Source: Galaxea fascicularis (taxonomy: Eukaryota > Cnidaria > Anthozoa > Scleractinia > Euphylliidae). Taken from it: 64,000 nt of DNA. This document shows, piece after piece, positions 22,683 through 34,081 of the stretch. The stretch covers positions 16,709,010-16,773,009 of the forward strand of contig OX419342.1 of NCBI GenBank assembly GCA_948470475.1, written 5' to 3'. A program made the position numbers and the translations under genes. The number at the start of each line of letters is the position of its first letter. The stretch's first letter is position 1. The notes under the pieces are model-generated. The model saw nothing but the letters and a program-made list of their open reading frames with translations, searched no databases and had not been told where the DNA came from.

Positions 22683-22754
22683 AGCTGCTCCATGTTCTTC
22701 AAACCACGAAACAAATTCTCGTTTAAGGACTTCAGTTTGTTGTTGTTTAAGCGC
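22683..22754 (-). CDS. LGR receptor, LRR exon
   Basis: A 72-nt exon with acceptor TGTAG and donor GTAAGT on the minus strand. It encodes RLNNNKLKSLNENLF then RGLKNMEQL. It lies upstream of an 8.3-kb intron filled with transposon debris and downstream of the 22.3-kb intron that holds the Polinton. The intact splice sites and frame show that the gene has been kept despite the insertions. Confidence 0.9.
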
Positions 22755-24130
22755 CTACAAAAAATTAATAACGATACATGTATGTAAGCCTCGTTATACA
22801 ATCGACTTTATTGGGTGACGTTTATTTCTAGCTTGGGCTTTCTCAGTGCCTTCGAGCAAACATTTTGTTAACAATGTAAAATATTTGAAAATTACATATG
22901 TTGAGCCGCATCTATTTTCGCCGCATCTATTTTCCGCAGATATAAACAGTTTGCGCAACGGTTCCCAAAACTGCAGGAATTTCTGTACTATCTATCACCT
23001 CGAAATTGAAGTCACGTCACGTGGACTTGAGTCAGTTCAGCGGGTTACTTTTACTCAAACATGCCCACCTTGTAGAGCTCCTTAACTCGAGCTAGAATGT
23101 GTATGCGAGAGCCCAGTATTTGCAAGCAGCACAAAAGAGATGGAAAGGTCTGGAATAAGAAGTGGGCCCGACCTTCCTGTACGAACATGGCGTTTATTGG
23201 AGATAATATATTACTTTGGGCAACTCAATTCACTTGTGTAAGTTCAGCAAATAGAAGAATTAAAGGCTCCTGTAAGCCAGCTCATGAACGAGAAACATTA
23301 CAACACTTCGTGTTTACAACGACTTTATTTCTTGAAAAAAATGATGGTCAAGAAACCTGTACACTTTGTTTGTGTTTTGTGAGAGCACAACTTTTTCTGG
23401 CACACCTCTTGGTAAATTAGAACCGTTTACCTTTCACAGTGGTATCCACAGGCGCCGTATGCGTTTGGACTAAATACCCCAAATTTTTTGTTGTCTGGAA
23501 CTTTGACAGCCGTAAGTAATTTGAACCAATGGAAATACAAATATGCAAATTTGTGTACGGACTATATAGACAATTAATGCAATATACTCAAACGTGGTCG
23601 CTTTTTTAAAATATAGCAGGCAACTTTGAGATTCTAACAGTTTGACGGCCTATTTCAAGTTAGTTTTATAAACATTTTTGGTCGTAATAAAACTCCGACT
23701 ATTCTGAAGGCGAGATAACATCAAAATATGATGTGAAAGTCCCCAGGGTCATACAGTCACGATGGTTTTGATCGATTTCGACACATTTACAAACATCATT
23801 CAACTTAAAACTTTTGCTTTGTAAGGGGAGATATTCAATCCATCTATTTGTGCTTCGCGGGATAATTAACTTCACTTTCCAAACATGTTTTTGTCCCAAC
23901 AGATTAGCTGCTTGTCAGGCCAAAACTTGACCCTTGCCTCGCACAGAGACAAAATATTTGTCTGTGTTTTTGTAAAATGTTGTACTGATCGTTTAAGCCA
24001 AAGGATATAGAATTTCTGGAGAAGAGCGGTGTTTCGGCTTGGAAGGCCATTTATTTGCAGTCGAGAAATCACCTTGAACAGAACCCGGCCGAAGCGTCTT
24101 CAAAAACATTTCGTTACGTTCCTGTGTAGG
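22755..24130. other. start of the 22.3-kb receptor intron, nothing recognised
   Basis: No coding or repeat feature could be supported between the LRR exon and the Penelope-like terminal DNA. Confidence 0.4.
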
Positions 24131-24496
24131 TCATACTGATATGACTGACATTGCCATAACTTCGTGATTACAACAGTATTACAAAAATTTTAAGCTCATG
24201 ATACAACTTTTTAAAGACATGCTTCGGCATGCCTCATGCCATCGTCAGTTCAACGTGTTTTTGCCTTTCACTGTTTTAGATACGCTCACAGTTTGAGTAC
24301 GTTAACAATTTGAAATTTCAAATACAGTTACAGTTACAACGAGTGTCAAGAGGGACCTAGTTTGAGTACGAGTACGAGATCGAGTATGATTACGAATTTC
24401 CAATTTTAAACTAGTCACTTCCCCTGAGCCCTCACTCTTCCTTGTTGTTTACCAGCAGATCAGGAGATTATTGTAGAAACAAGATTGAAGTCACTA
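24130..24496 (-). mobile_element. Penelope-like element 3' terminal region (pLTR)
   Basis: It sits directly beyond the 3' end of LINE A on the minus strand and carries the hammerhead-like motif at 24216-24248. The 45 bp after the motif (GTCTTTAAAAAGTTGTATC onwards) reappear in inverted orientation at 42885-42930, on the other side of the PLE coding remnants. This arrangement is the same as in the small PLE at 4431-4845. It is read as the 3' end of the PLE whose coding pieces are at 26376-26715 and 42630-42880. Confidence 0.6.
24216..24248 (-). ncRNA. hammerhead-ribozyme-like motif (large PLE)
   Basis: Minus strand reads CTGACGA (matches CUGANGA), T, stem GGCATG / loop AGG / stem CATGCC, GAAGC, AT, GTC. 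The core heptamer is intact. The base at position 15.1 is G instead of A, which would disturb the A-U pair next to the cleavage triplet. The same extra T after the core is present as in the other copies. Confidence 0.5.
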
Positions 24497-26374
24497 GTAC
24501 ATACATACATACATTTATTTGATAAGTAGGTTTAAAATATGCAACTTTACAGCTGATGTGGACCTACTACTACTAAATCTAAATGAGAAAAATGAGAAAT
24601 TTAACAGTACAATCATCATAAAGTAGAAAATAGTAAAACAATAAAGACAAAAAGGAGATCCAAGAATTTAAAAATAATTAAAATCAGGGTCCTTATTATA
24701 ATTAAGAGAGCATTCCTTTTGAAAACTGATGTCCCTGACAAAGGTCTTGATCGATTTTATCTTTCTTTTAAAACAGAAAGGATTTTCAAGTTGCTTTATT
24801 GTCAGGTAAAGAGTTCCAGGCAATTGCAGTTCTGTGTTTAAATGAACAACGGCCTTGTTCGGTTTTTGGCCTTGATGCAACAATATTTAACGATTTCCTA
24901 AGACTATAAGAAGAAGCATTCTTAGCAACTAGCCTATTTATATCATCTAATTCAATATCGTAAAAAGCTCTCTGCGTTATATTTAGAATGCGAGAACAAT
25001 AAAAATACTTCAATGGCATCCAATTTGCATTTGTGAGTACTGTTTCATCATCCGTGTCCCTTGGTAGTTTGTGTATAAGTCTTGCTGCTCTAAGGTGGAT
25101 TAATTCAAGATCTTTCATCAGATAATCTGAACAAGAGCCCCACACAACTATGGCATATAATACGCTTGGGATTACTGTTTTGTAATAAATTGTTTCAAGT
25201 ATGGCCTTTGGTAAGAAACTTATTTGTCTCAACATTTTTACTTTAGAACTGTATGAGGTAGAGACTGATTTTACATGCTTGGCCCAAGAGAGTCTTCCAT
25301 CGATGGCTATGCCAAGACATACTGAAAAAGATCTGTATTCAATGGTTTGTCTCCCCAAACCAAAGGTTTCAAGGGGCCAGTAAACGATTTTGTATCCAGG
25401 AGTACTGCATCACATTTAATTTCCCTTCATGAATAATTAATTTATTCTTTTGGCACCAGGTTTGTAACTCATCTAATATCTCTTGAAGGGCTATAGCAAC
25501 CTCATCAATAGTATTACCAATAGTATAAATAGTAGTGTCGTCAGCATACCTGTAAACTTCACCACTTCTAATGCTGTCTGGAAGATCATTTACATAAGTA
25601 ATAAAAAGCCTAGGTCCCAATAAGGAACCCTGAGGAACCCCAATTTTCACAGGTTTAGATTCCGAAAAAATGCCATCTACTTGTGTCAATTGGCTTCTAT
25701 TTGCTAAGTAATCCATCAGCCAAATCCACATATCTTCTGACACTCCCAAAGCCTTTAGTTTCTCACCAAGAATGACATGGTCGACACAATCAAAGGCTTT
25801 CCTAAAGTCAATGAACAATACACCTACTTTAAGCCCATTATCTAAGGCTTCTTTCCACACTTCGGTAAGGTGCAACAAAAGACTTTCTGTAGAATGACCC
25901 TTCCTAAATCCCCACTGCCTATCAGACAAGAGACTGTGAGAGGTCAAATGATTATCAAAAGATCTACAGACCACCCTTTCCAAGATTTTGCTAGGAACAC
26001 TTAGGAGTGAAATAGGTCTATAGTTATTTACATCTAGCCTGTTACCCTTTTTTAAAAAATTGCAGCTACCCGGGATTTCTTCCAACTGTTAGGAAATTGA
26101 CAATCTGCTCTACTTTTCATACAAATTTCAAAGAGCCCTTGTACAACAGAGGACTCACATAACTTAAGATCCCTTGAGGAAATATTATCAAGACCCATTG
26201 CTTTATTTGGGTTGAGGGATCTCTGTACAATCTCCTGAACTATGTTCCACTCTAGAGAGAAACTAGACATAGTTGGGCAGACTTTATAAATAAAGTTAGT
26301 AGTGTCAGGGGGAAGTGGGCTTAAATCCCTGGTTAGATCTAAGGCTATATTTAAAAAGAAATCATTAAAATAAG
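24497..26374 (-). pseudogene. LINE A: 5'-truncated CR1/L2-like non-LTR retrotransposon
   Basis: Three consecutive minus-strand open frames form one reverse transcriptase: 26270-26052 (AMGLDNISSRDLK), 26085-25369 (NNYRPISLLSVPSKILERVV, LFIDFRKAFDCVDH, GVPQGSLLGPRLF, YADDTTIYT active site) and 25358-24786 (thumb and C-terminal region with LSWAKHVKS). Two frameshifts separate them. The endonuclease is missing. The 3' end has a TATG-rich tail (CATACATACATACAT at 24501-24515), like LINE B. It appears inserted in the 3' part of the PLE, since PLE sequence lies on both sides. Confidence 0.85.
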
Positions 26375-26375
26375 T

Positions 26376-26716
26376 CTAAAGCACGCAAACAGCTAAATCT
26401 ACAATCTTAAAACAATCAACCGAACATTCGCGCTTACAGTCAGGTGAACCGTTCAGATGTTTGTAGACTTGAGAATTTTTGTCAGTCGAGAGATGCTCTT
26501 TTACCCTATTTGAAAAGTGGTGTGACGTCTCGCCAAGGTAACGGGAGTTACATCCCGCATAAGTAAATTGATACACAACCAGGTATTTTAAAGCATCTGA
26601 AAAGGGATCTTTAAAACTGAAAAATTCTTGATTTTGAAAGAAGAAAAAACAGTTGCGAAGTCTATGTCTTTGCAAAAAAAATCCAACAAGTGTTTCAGTT
26701 TTTTGTGTGTGACGGT
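26376..26716 (-). pseudogene. Penelope-like element, GIY-YIG nuclease part (3' coding piece)
   Basis: The minus strand encodes THKKLKHLLDFFCKDIDFAT and FSSFKIKNF, then, after a frameshift near 26620, VVYQFTYAGCNSRYLGETSH and RVKEHLSTDKNSQVYKHL. This is the linker and the N-terminal half of the GIY-YIG domain that PLEs carry after the reverse transcriptase (GIY-type YQFTYAG..RYLGET plus the R and H residues). It abuts the Polinton left end at 26718; the matching upstream piece of the same protein lies beyond the Polinton's right end. Confidence 0.8.
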
Positions 26717-26717
26717 A

Positions 26718-27011
26718 GGCTCCTTCGTCCCCGAAAAAACAAATGCTGGTAGCTTTATTTCGGCAAAAGGAGACTTTCCTGGGGAGGTGGTGATTTGTCG
26801 ACTACCTCTATTGCTACTCTCAAGAGTGCCGGGCAACTGACTGGCCAGCCCGCCTATTAGAGAAAGGGAGGGCAGGGGCAAATGGCAAACTACCAGCTTG
26901 GTCCGTGCCGACAAGGCGCAAACGAAAATCAGACCGAGGGAACCATGGCAGCACAGTCAGCCTATTAGAGGAAAGCGCCCGCCCAAATATGGCAGCACAG
27001 CCAGCCCGCCA
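26718..27011 (+). repeat. Polinton left terminal inverted repeat
   Basis: About 294 bp, inverted copy of 42323-42620 with scattered mismatches. The outer end is GGCTCCTTCGTCCCCGAAAA. The inner half already contains the start of an open frame (MAAQ-type reading) that is shared with the right repeat, so each repeat provides the 5' end of a gene reading inward. Confidence 0.88.
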
Positions 27012-27344
27012 GAGAACGGCGAACAGTCAAGAAAAAATTTCCACAATGTATATGGCGCATGAAAGGATTCTCATGGATGAGGAAATTTGGGTTAGAGCAA
27101 ATGCCGAGTTGGAAATGTTCTTGGAAGAATGCGAGTCTGAAAATAGCCCCATTGATGAAGAGACCGAATTCGAAAGTTTCTTGCGAGAGTATTGGGGTCT
27201 CACTCTCGGAGGCAACCTTCTTGATGAACCCGTTCCTGAAGCACTGCCCGGACCGCTGCACCCACAACCTTTTCGTCCCCGTCCGCCCAAGCGGAGGCGC
27301 CAAGGGTATCGCGAATTTTTGCGCCCGCTCGACCCCGTGCTGTC
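26905..27344 (+). pseudogene. Polinton left-end gene, unknown (starts inside the TIR, cut by LINE B)
   Basis: The open frame starts in the left TIR (sharing SARPNMAAQPARQ with the right-end gene's SARLNMAAQPARQ). It runs through an acidic region (ELEMFLEECESENSPIDEET) into a proline-rich basic tail (FRPRPPKRRRQGYREF), and is cut at 27345 by the 3' tail of LINE B. A Met at 27047 (MYMAHERILMDEE) is an alternative start. It lies upstream of the polymerase on the same strand and may be its N-terminal extension or a separate small gene. Function unknown. Confidence 0.5.
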
Positions 27345-27388
27345 ATACATACATACATACATACATACATACATACATACATACATAC
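27345..27388 (+). repeat. (CATA)n microsatellite, LINE B 3' tail
   Basis: Eleven CATA units in a row at the 3' terminus of LINE B. LINE A ends with the same unit (24501-24515), so it is the 3' tail of the family rather than a chance microsatellite. Confidence 0.9.
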
Positions 27389-29812
27389 TTTATTTATTTA
27401 AACACGGTGAAATCTTCAGTTAAAAAGTTAATTAAAAACAACACTGTTTTACAAGATTGCCGTGTGGGAGCCCGACTGACAATTGCTATAAAATTTGTCA
27501 AGTTCCCTTTTGAAATGCCCAAGAGAATCAGATTTTCTTAAGTTTACAGGTAGGCTATTTCATAGTAGCGCCCCGCTGTAGCCTAAGGCACGCTTGCAAT
27601 AGTTTGTACGTGGCTTGGGCAGGTTTAGCTTAATCTCAGAATCTCTTAAGTTGTACGGTGTACTTCGGATACTAAATAAATCCTGCAGGAACGCTGAGGA
27701 AAGCCCCTTAATTATTTTAAACATTAACGTTGCTTTAAGTTTTTTCCTTCGTGTGGAGAGATTGTCCCAGTTTAGCCTGTTTAGAAGGATACTGGCACTA
27801 GTGTCGTAACTCGACCTGGTAATGACCCTAGCAGCCCTATTTTGGAGTTTCTGGAGTTTGTCGCTCAAGGTAACGTTAAGTTCATCCCAAACAGGGCTGC
27901 AATAATCAAAATGGGGCAAAATCAACGCTTGGTAAATTTGAAGAGCAGTACTTTCGGAGATGAATGGCCTTATTCGTTTAAGTGCTCCTATCGCTGAAGA
28001 TATCTTCTTACTAATTTCTTCTATATGTTTTGTCCATGAAAGCTGTTCGTCAATAAACAGGCCCAGCGATTTGGCTTCTTCGACTTTTTTGATCGATTTC
28101 CCGTCGATCTCAATATCGATCTGATTATTCGATAGAGCATGTATTCGTTGATTTGACCCAATTACCATAAATTCAGTTTTAGCGATATTAAGGCTTAGCC
28201 TATTGGTTGTAAGCCAGCGCTGAAGATTTCTTAGTTCTAAGTTTACAGCATTCTCAAGATCAATCATTGTACTGGTAGCGAAGGTTATATTAGTATCGTC
28301 GGCAAAAATTCTAGGAGAGGCTGAAGCGAGGCAATTAGGAAGATCATTAATATAGACTAAGAATAGGAGTGGACCAAGATTGCTACCTTGTGGGACGCCA
28401 CAAGAGACTGGGGCAGTGTTTGATAAATGACCAATTGTGCTGCATTTTTGGTTTCGGTCACAAAGATATGATGCAAACCATTTGAGACTACTCGAGTCAA
28501 CGCCATATTTTCGAAGCTTTCGTATAAGGATAGTATGGTCGATAGTGTCGAAAGCTTTTTTCAGATCGATGAAAATCACACCATTTACAAGGCCATTGTC
28601 GATATTGACCGACCAACTATTAGTAGCTTCAATCAACGCAGTGAGTGTACTGTGCAATGATCGGAATCCAGATTGACAGTGAGTTAGTACGTTGTTATCA
28701 TTAAGATAGTCACAAAGCTGGTCGTATATAATTTTTTCGAAAATTTTGGCAACGGTCGGAATAATGGATATTGGTCGATAGTTGTTCAGGTCGTCCCTTT
28801 TGCCCTTTTTGAAAATAGGAGTTACTCTAGCGAGTTTCCACTCAGTTGGAAAAATACCAGTGTTAATCGACTTTATAAATATTTGAGTGAGCGATGGTGC
28901 GATTATGTCGCCAGCCATTTTAAGAAGTCTAGATGGAATGTTATCTAAGCCTATAGCTTTCCTTTCATTTAGTTTGGCCAACAGTTTGCGGACTATGCTC
29001 ACCGGTGGATCTTTCAGAGAAAAGATTGCTTTAGTTGCTTCAAAGTATGACTCTGGCTCAACATTAGATGACGGTATTTCTGAGGCTAGTTTCTCACCAA
29101 CGCTTGAGAAATGCAGATTTAGCTTTTCGGCTATCTCAGAAGATTCAGTTATAGTTTGGTCCCTAACCTTAATTTCCGCAATATTCCTTACTTTATTTGG
29201 ATGTCGCGAAGACAAATCATTAATTAACTGCCAGGTTTTTTTAGGATTTGATTTGCTGGCCTCCAAATTATCAGTAAAATATTTACGCTTAGCTTTCTTA
29301 ATTTCGTTGTTTGTGTGGTTCCGGGCACGTTTATATTGATCCCAAGCCGAAGGGGAACCGTCCAAAACTGCTTTCTTTTTTAAGAAATCTCTTCTATGCA
29401 TTTCATGGCGCAGATGATCAGTAATCCATGGAGAATTTTTGTTGCCAGCCCGTTTAGTTTTTAGAGGTGCATGTTTGTCTATGGTTTGCATCAGCATATC
29501 TTTCCACATTGACCACATATCATTTGGATCGTTTAGTGTTTCAACATCTGACCATGCCTTTTCTTGAAGGTCCCTGAGGAAGCTAGCTTTATGGAAATTT
29601 TTCATTTGACGGGTTTTAATTGTTACTGTGCCTGCACGCTCATGCTGGACCTTATATGTCATATAAATTAGTGCATGATCGCTAATTGCAAGATGGACAA
29701 CACCAGACTTTGCAACTTTAGTTGGTGTGTTCGTAATACAAAGATCAATTAAAGAGCGAGAACTTAGGGTAATTCTCGTCGGCTCTGTGATTAGCTGATC
29801 CAATTTGAATAC
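27345..29812 (-). mobile_element. LINE B: CR1/L2-like non-LTR retrotransposon inserted in the Polinton polymerase region
   Basis: A single 747-codon minus-strand frame (29803-27560) covers the end of an APE-type endonuclease (LITEPTRI, SDHALIYMTY) and a full reverse transcriptase (NNYRPISIIPTVAKIFEK, GVIFIDLKKAFDTIDH, GVPQGSNLGPLLFLVYINDL, IFADDTNITF active site). A TGA at 27560-27562 interrupts the C-terminus, where the frame continues NSLPVNLRKSDSLGHFK for about 35 more codons. The 5' end is truncated at about 29812; the 3' end is the (CATA)n tail. It is much less decayed than the host Polinton, so it is the younger insertion. Confidence 0.9.
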
Positions 29813-31928
29813 GCCTACGTTCCCATCTCATTGTCCATCGACGACACGCTCGAACCGAACCCCACGCACATCTGTGAAAGAAACACGAGAGAGCTTTGCC
29901 GCAAGTTCGCGGGAAAGCTGGAGCGGCGGGGACAAGAGATCCGGAAAAAAAAGTGCGGGCGGAGTTCATTCTTGAAGATTTCTGGGCAATCCCCGCCTCC
30001 CACCAAGCCCGAATCAACGAATGGTGCAACCAGGTGCCGGTCCTCGGGTTCAACTCCGGCAGTTATGATCTCAACCTCATCAAAGAATATTTCGTGGAGC
30101 GAATCGTCGGAAGCGCCGAAATGATCAAAGTGGCCAAGAAAGCAAACAAAACAATGTTCCTGCAAACCCCAGACTTCCGCTTTCTCGACATCACCAACTA
30201 CCTTGGTCCTGGCAACAGTTACGAGAAATGCGTGAAGGCGTACGGTTGTTCCGCTGAAAAATTGTGGTTCCCGCACGAGTGGTTCGATTCCCCAGGCAAG
30301 CTCGACTATCCAGGGCTGCCCGACTATCTTGCGTGGTACTCGCGGTTGAGAGAAACGTTTGTGCTGACGTTTTCGGAATGGAAGCAGTGCAAGCGCTTGT
30401 TCCGAGACAAGGGACTGCCGACTGGCTGCGCCACTACAACAATCTGGATGTGGCGCCGGGGTCGGAAGCGTTGCAAAAAATGCTACACATCTACACAGAG
30501 AAAGGTATTGACACTCTGAAAGACGCCGTCAGCATCCCCGGCGTCTCAATGCATTACCTCCTGGGGAGGGGGGGAGGGGCAGTCGAGAAAGGCGCAAATC
30601 TCTGGAGCCCTTGCGAGGAAGAGTACCAGATGTTGAAAGGCGCGGTAGACGGAGGACCGACCTTGGTGTTAACATGCTATCACGCAGTAGGAGTGACCAA
30701 AATCCGGAGCCACCAGCTGGGCGACGATTCCCCTGCCTGCGGACAAATCCTCGGGTATCTATCAACCATGCTCCGGGAAGTGCTTTGTGGAAAGGGGCAG
30801 GTTGTTCACTTCGAAAACCCCGCAGCAGAGGCACCAACTTTCACGCAAACGGTCGAGTCGAACGATTGGTTTGGCTTTGCCGAGGTTGACATCGAGATTC
30901 CCAGAAACCTTTAGTACAAGTTCGACGAAATGTGCCCGTTCTTCATCAACAAAGAGGTACCGCTCGAAGCTGTGCCGCAAAGCATGCACGACTACCTGCA
31001 ACGCACCGCAAGAACTCGAGGCGACCGCAAGAAGCCGCTCGGAGCTCTCTCAGACGAGAAGATGTTGGTCTACGCTCCTCTCCTGAAATGTTACATCGCC
31101 CACGGAGCAAAGGTCACAGCAATTTACCGAGCCATCCACTACAAACCGGGGGAAATCTTCACCTGGCTCGTGGAGCAGGTAACCGAGATGTGAAAAAAAG
31201 CGAAGCACTGCTCACTGAGGTATTCAAGCTGGACGGAAACAGCGCGTATGGGAAAATGATCGAGGCTGTGGGGCGTCAAACAAACGTGATCTACACTAAA
31301 GACGAAAAGGTCGTCGAGAAGGTATTACGCGGCGCCTTCTTCAGCGATCTGGAGGAAATCAGGGAAGCGTACGAGCTGGAAAGTCGAAAATCGCGCGTTA
31401 CAATCAGAAGACCATTCCAAGTAGAAATAACCGTATATCAGCTGGCCAAACGGTGGATCGCAAAGATTTCGAGCTGATCCAGCTGGGCACCAACAGCAAC
31501 TACGTGGCCAACAGCGGTGAGAGGTTGGAAGACGTAACAAACCAGAGATGTAAGCAAAATTCGAGACGGATAAAAAGCAGTGGCTCGCTTGGGACAAGTG
31601 GAGCAGCTGCGCACCGGGACTCTTCAAGCTGGAATGTGAGGGGCGGCGCATGATTGCGCTGTGCTCGAAGTGTTACTTCGTTGAGGAAGACACTGGCAAG
31701 AGCAAACTCTCCACAAAAGGAATGTCGAAAGCACAGAACGCGATCATGTGGGGGCGTTTCCGAGCGGCACTACACGGTGAAAAGGACAAGGCGACGGATC
31801 GCGGTTTTTGGATGAGGGACAGGTGGATGATGACTTACGATCAGCAAAAGGTCGGGATATCCGCTTATTACGACAAACGGTACGTGCTGCCAGACGGGAT
31901 TCACGCAAAACCCGTCGAATATTTGTAG
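29813..31928 (+). pseudogene. Polinton DNA polymerase type B (protein-primed), inactivated
   Basis: Fragments in order: exonuclease motif VLGFNSGSYDLNLIKEYF (about 30030-30090), YLAWYSRLRETF (exo III region), LYLS-type start of the palm as GYLSTMLREVLCGKG (about 30757), then FKLDGNSAYGKMIEAVG (about 31225, motif B) and FELIQLGTNSNY (about 31470, where motif C with its paired Asp should be). The end KPVEYL stop is at 31928. Disruptions: frameshift near 30420, in-frame TAG at 30912, frameshift near 31190, another near 31460 and again before 31650. The N-terminus is lost at the LINE B junction. Known role in the family: replication of the element from protein-primed ends. Confidence 0.85.
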
Positions 31929-32720
31929 CTCGGGGCGGGGGAACTTCAGTATTCGGCGGGAAAACCATCCATACTTCACGGACAAAGCTGCGTTTTACTC
32001 CGTCGCAAAGCCAATACAAAAAAGGTTGACCCTGTTTGATCATAGCGCGGGCAAGCTGGAATGTTTCCAGAGACCAATTCGGATCTGTCGCGCGTCGCAC
32101 TCCGCCTTCCAACTCGCCGGGTTGAAGCAAATAGCGAATATCCACGTCAACGGGAAGGGTTTTTTCAGCGGCACCGACAGGTCTTCTGTAGGGAGCTGTC
32201 GAAGGTTGGGCATAAACTGTCCGCTTCTTGATCGCGTCAACAGGTTTTTGGCCCGTCAGTCGCGTGACCCTTCCGTTGAGAGCGGCAACGACTCTCGGCA
32301 ACCTCGTTACCCACGTCTGAGCGCACTGACCGGCGAGCAAACGCATCTCGACAGCGTACTGGTGACCGAAAAGCTGCTGAGAGAGATGTCGCTTGAATCG
32401 CTCGACAATCGCTTGGTCGCGGTGAACCATTTCAAAAGGACCTCGCTCGTAAATTCGCGCAAAAGCTTGCGCGACTTCGTGGGAATTTTTTTAGATCAAG
32501 GGTTCAGCTTCCTTGAATGGGCTGGCAACAGTCAGCGCGTATTTGAAAACCTTCCGCTGGAGTCGCTCATAGAGCATGAAAAGAAGGTCAGCTTGGTGCG
32601 CCGCGTTGGGCACAGGCACGTCGAACTTTGGGCAAGAAACACGGCGCGGCGCGAAAAAAAAAATTCTAAGGAGCCTGTCTCGACAACTATTCTTTCGCAG
32701 TGCTTGCTGGAACGTTTGCT
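31744..32720 (-). pseudogene. Polinton integrase (retroviral-type DDE), inactivated
   Basis: The minus strand encodes an N-terminal piece (QQTFQQALRKNS, about 32710), VPVPNAAHQADLLFMLYERL then KYALTVASPFKEAEPL (about 32620-32490), an in-frame TAA, NSHEVAQAFARIYERGPFE, and HRDQAIVERFKRHLSQQLFG, the segment with the catalytic Glu (about 32425). The C-terminal part continues to 31.93 kb or the stop at 31744, overlapping the polymerase end on the other strand. The stretch that should carry the second catalytic Asp is absent. In the family it inserts the element with 5-6 bp target duplication. Confidence 0.8.
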
Positions 32721-32826
32721 GCTGCGGCTAATTTCCCGACCGAAGTGTGACCTTTCCAGTAACCACGCAGTCTGTAATAAATTTTCGAGAGACGCTACCC
32801 TTTTGAAGCTCGAGTTTCCATACATA

Positions 32827-32988
32827 ATGGGTGACATTTGCTGCGGGAAAAGAATGACTGACAACCTCGTCGGAGGGGCTGTTTGCCTGAAGTGTTTGAA
32901 CGAGAAGAGAAAAAGAGCAGCAGACTTTAGAGAAGTCGGCGAACAATTGCTGTGGACAAGAAATGATCCAGCCGACAGGAGCGTTTGA
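32827..32988 (+). CDS. possible small zinc-ribbon protein of the Polinton
   Basis: An ATG at 32827 opens a 53-codon frame with MGDICCGKRMTDNL and VCLKCLNEKRKRAADF, a Cys pattern (CC...CxxC) that could bind zinc, followed by a charged helix. After the stop another Cys pair (FDCGCSK) lies in a shifted frame. It overlaps no other convincing gene and is divergent from the integrase. Function unknown. Confidence 0.35.
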   Translation: MGDICCGKRMTDNLVGGAVCLKCLNEKRKRAADFREVGEQLLWTRNDPADRSV

Positions 32989-33438
32989 CTGCGGTTGTTC
33001 GAAGTTGGGAAAAATCAAAGAACACGAAACGACGGGTGTGGAGAGAAAATTTTCGCCAGCAACACCAACTTCTCAGGGAGGGGTTCACCCTCGTGAGACC
33101 CTTGTGCGCTACAGAATTTCGGACGGAGTTAACACTGCCACCGTCTCAGGAGGAAACATGTGGGAGCAGTCACGAGAGATTTTCTTGGCGAACCTTATTC
33201 AGTGGCAAATCGGTCAACTATGTTTATTTTCTGTATAATTACATTCAAGCTGTTCCAAAAATGACTTGGCCGCAGAAGAAAACGATTCTGCAGCGTCTTT
33301 CAACCACTTTCTAGAAAATTTTCCGGAATACAAGGCACAAAGCGAGCGCGAGTTTTTCGAGGTGGTGGTTCACACCATTTCCTGAAGAAATCAGAAGTTT
33401 GCGACGAACTTTCCGCGGTACTTCCGCTGAATTTCATC
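32989..33438. other. Polinton inter-gene stretch
   Basis: Several short open frames on the plus strand (for example around MTWPQKKTILQRLS, 33260) but none with a recognised domain. It may hold a decayed gene. Confidence 0.35.
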
Positions 33439-33856
33439 CTAAATCTTCATACAATGATTGCTGATTAAATCGTCGATCATTTTCAACCCGTCGAGAAAGG
33501 TTTTGTCATCAAAAGGTCCGCCCCTGAGAAAGAACCTTATCTCATCCAAGATTTTCTTGAACTCGATTCGTGCGAAGTCAGTGCGCTCTGCTTTTTTGTT
33601 GTATTTTTTTGAAACTGGTGACTCCTTTGACAGCCAAACCAACCCCCGTCAAAGTGGCCAGAACAGCGTGGTTCCAAGTGACCCCTCCGGCGACCACCGA
33701 AGTGATAATCAAATTGCCAGCCGCGAGGTTGCAAACCAGATTCTTCCACTTAAAGCTGCGGAACGGCTGGGCGTAACACCGATGCTTCTTGTGGAAAAAG
33801 CAAAGAACCTCTTCAACATCTCGAGGGTTTCCTTCGGAAGATCCGAATCGTTGCAT
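33439..33856 (-). pseudogene. Polinton membrane-type small protein, one frameshift
   Basis: Two overlapping minus frames (33856-33578 and 33642-33439) make one protein. An N-terminal basic part is followed by a hydrophobic stretch (LIITSVVAGGV then AVLATLTGVGLAVKGV) that could be one or two membrane helices, then a charged C-terminus (FARIEFKKILDEIRFFL, DDLISNHCMKI). The frameshift is near 33600, in an A/T-rich run. Polintons often carry a short hydrophobic virion-type protein; the exact family was not recognised. Confidence 0.5.
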
Positions 33857-33877
33857 TGTATATGAAGAGGAGAATTT

Positions 33878-34081
33878 TCAGAAGACTGTGTCGTACGAGG
33901 TGCCGTCTTCGTTCGCCGTGAGCATGGCAGCGCGGATTCTTTCTCTCTCGAGGTTTTTCGCCTCAGGATTTCTGCAGGGACAGACCAGGCGGAATTTATC
34001 GCACAAGTTGCACCAAGTGTAGTTGCAGAAAAAGTAATCGATGAGGGGTCTCCCGACAGGGGCTGGAGGAGGCGACGCCAT
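33878..34081 (-). CDS. Polinton Cys-rich small protein, unknown
   Basis: A 67-codon frame with ATG at 34081. It has a proline-rich start (ASPPPAPVGRP) and a Cys cluster (FFCNYTWCNLCDKFRLVCPC) that suggests a small zinc-binding module, then a charged helix (NLERERIRAAML). It ends 21 nt before the start of the next minus frame (33856), so the two may be co-transcribed. Confidence 0.45.
   Translation of the reverse strand: MASPPPAPVGRPLIDYFFCNYTWCNLCDKFRLVCPCRNPEAKNLERERIRAAMLTANEDGTSYDTVF

Noticed and set aside
27027..27541. Open frames with YIHTYIHT or MYVCMYVC repeats
   Set aside because: They are translations of the (CATA)n tail of LINE B in different frames and strands.
29896..30276. Minus-strand frames opposite the polymerase
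   Set aside because: Shadows of the polymerase's exonuclease region on the plus strand.
32026..32988. 320-codon plus-strand frame across the integrase
   Set aside because: Most of it is antisense to recognisable integrase motifs; only its last ~53 codons (Cys-rich, from 32827) were kept as a possible small gene.
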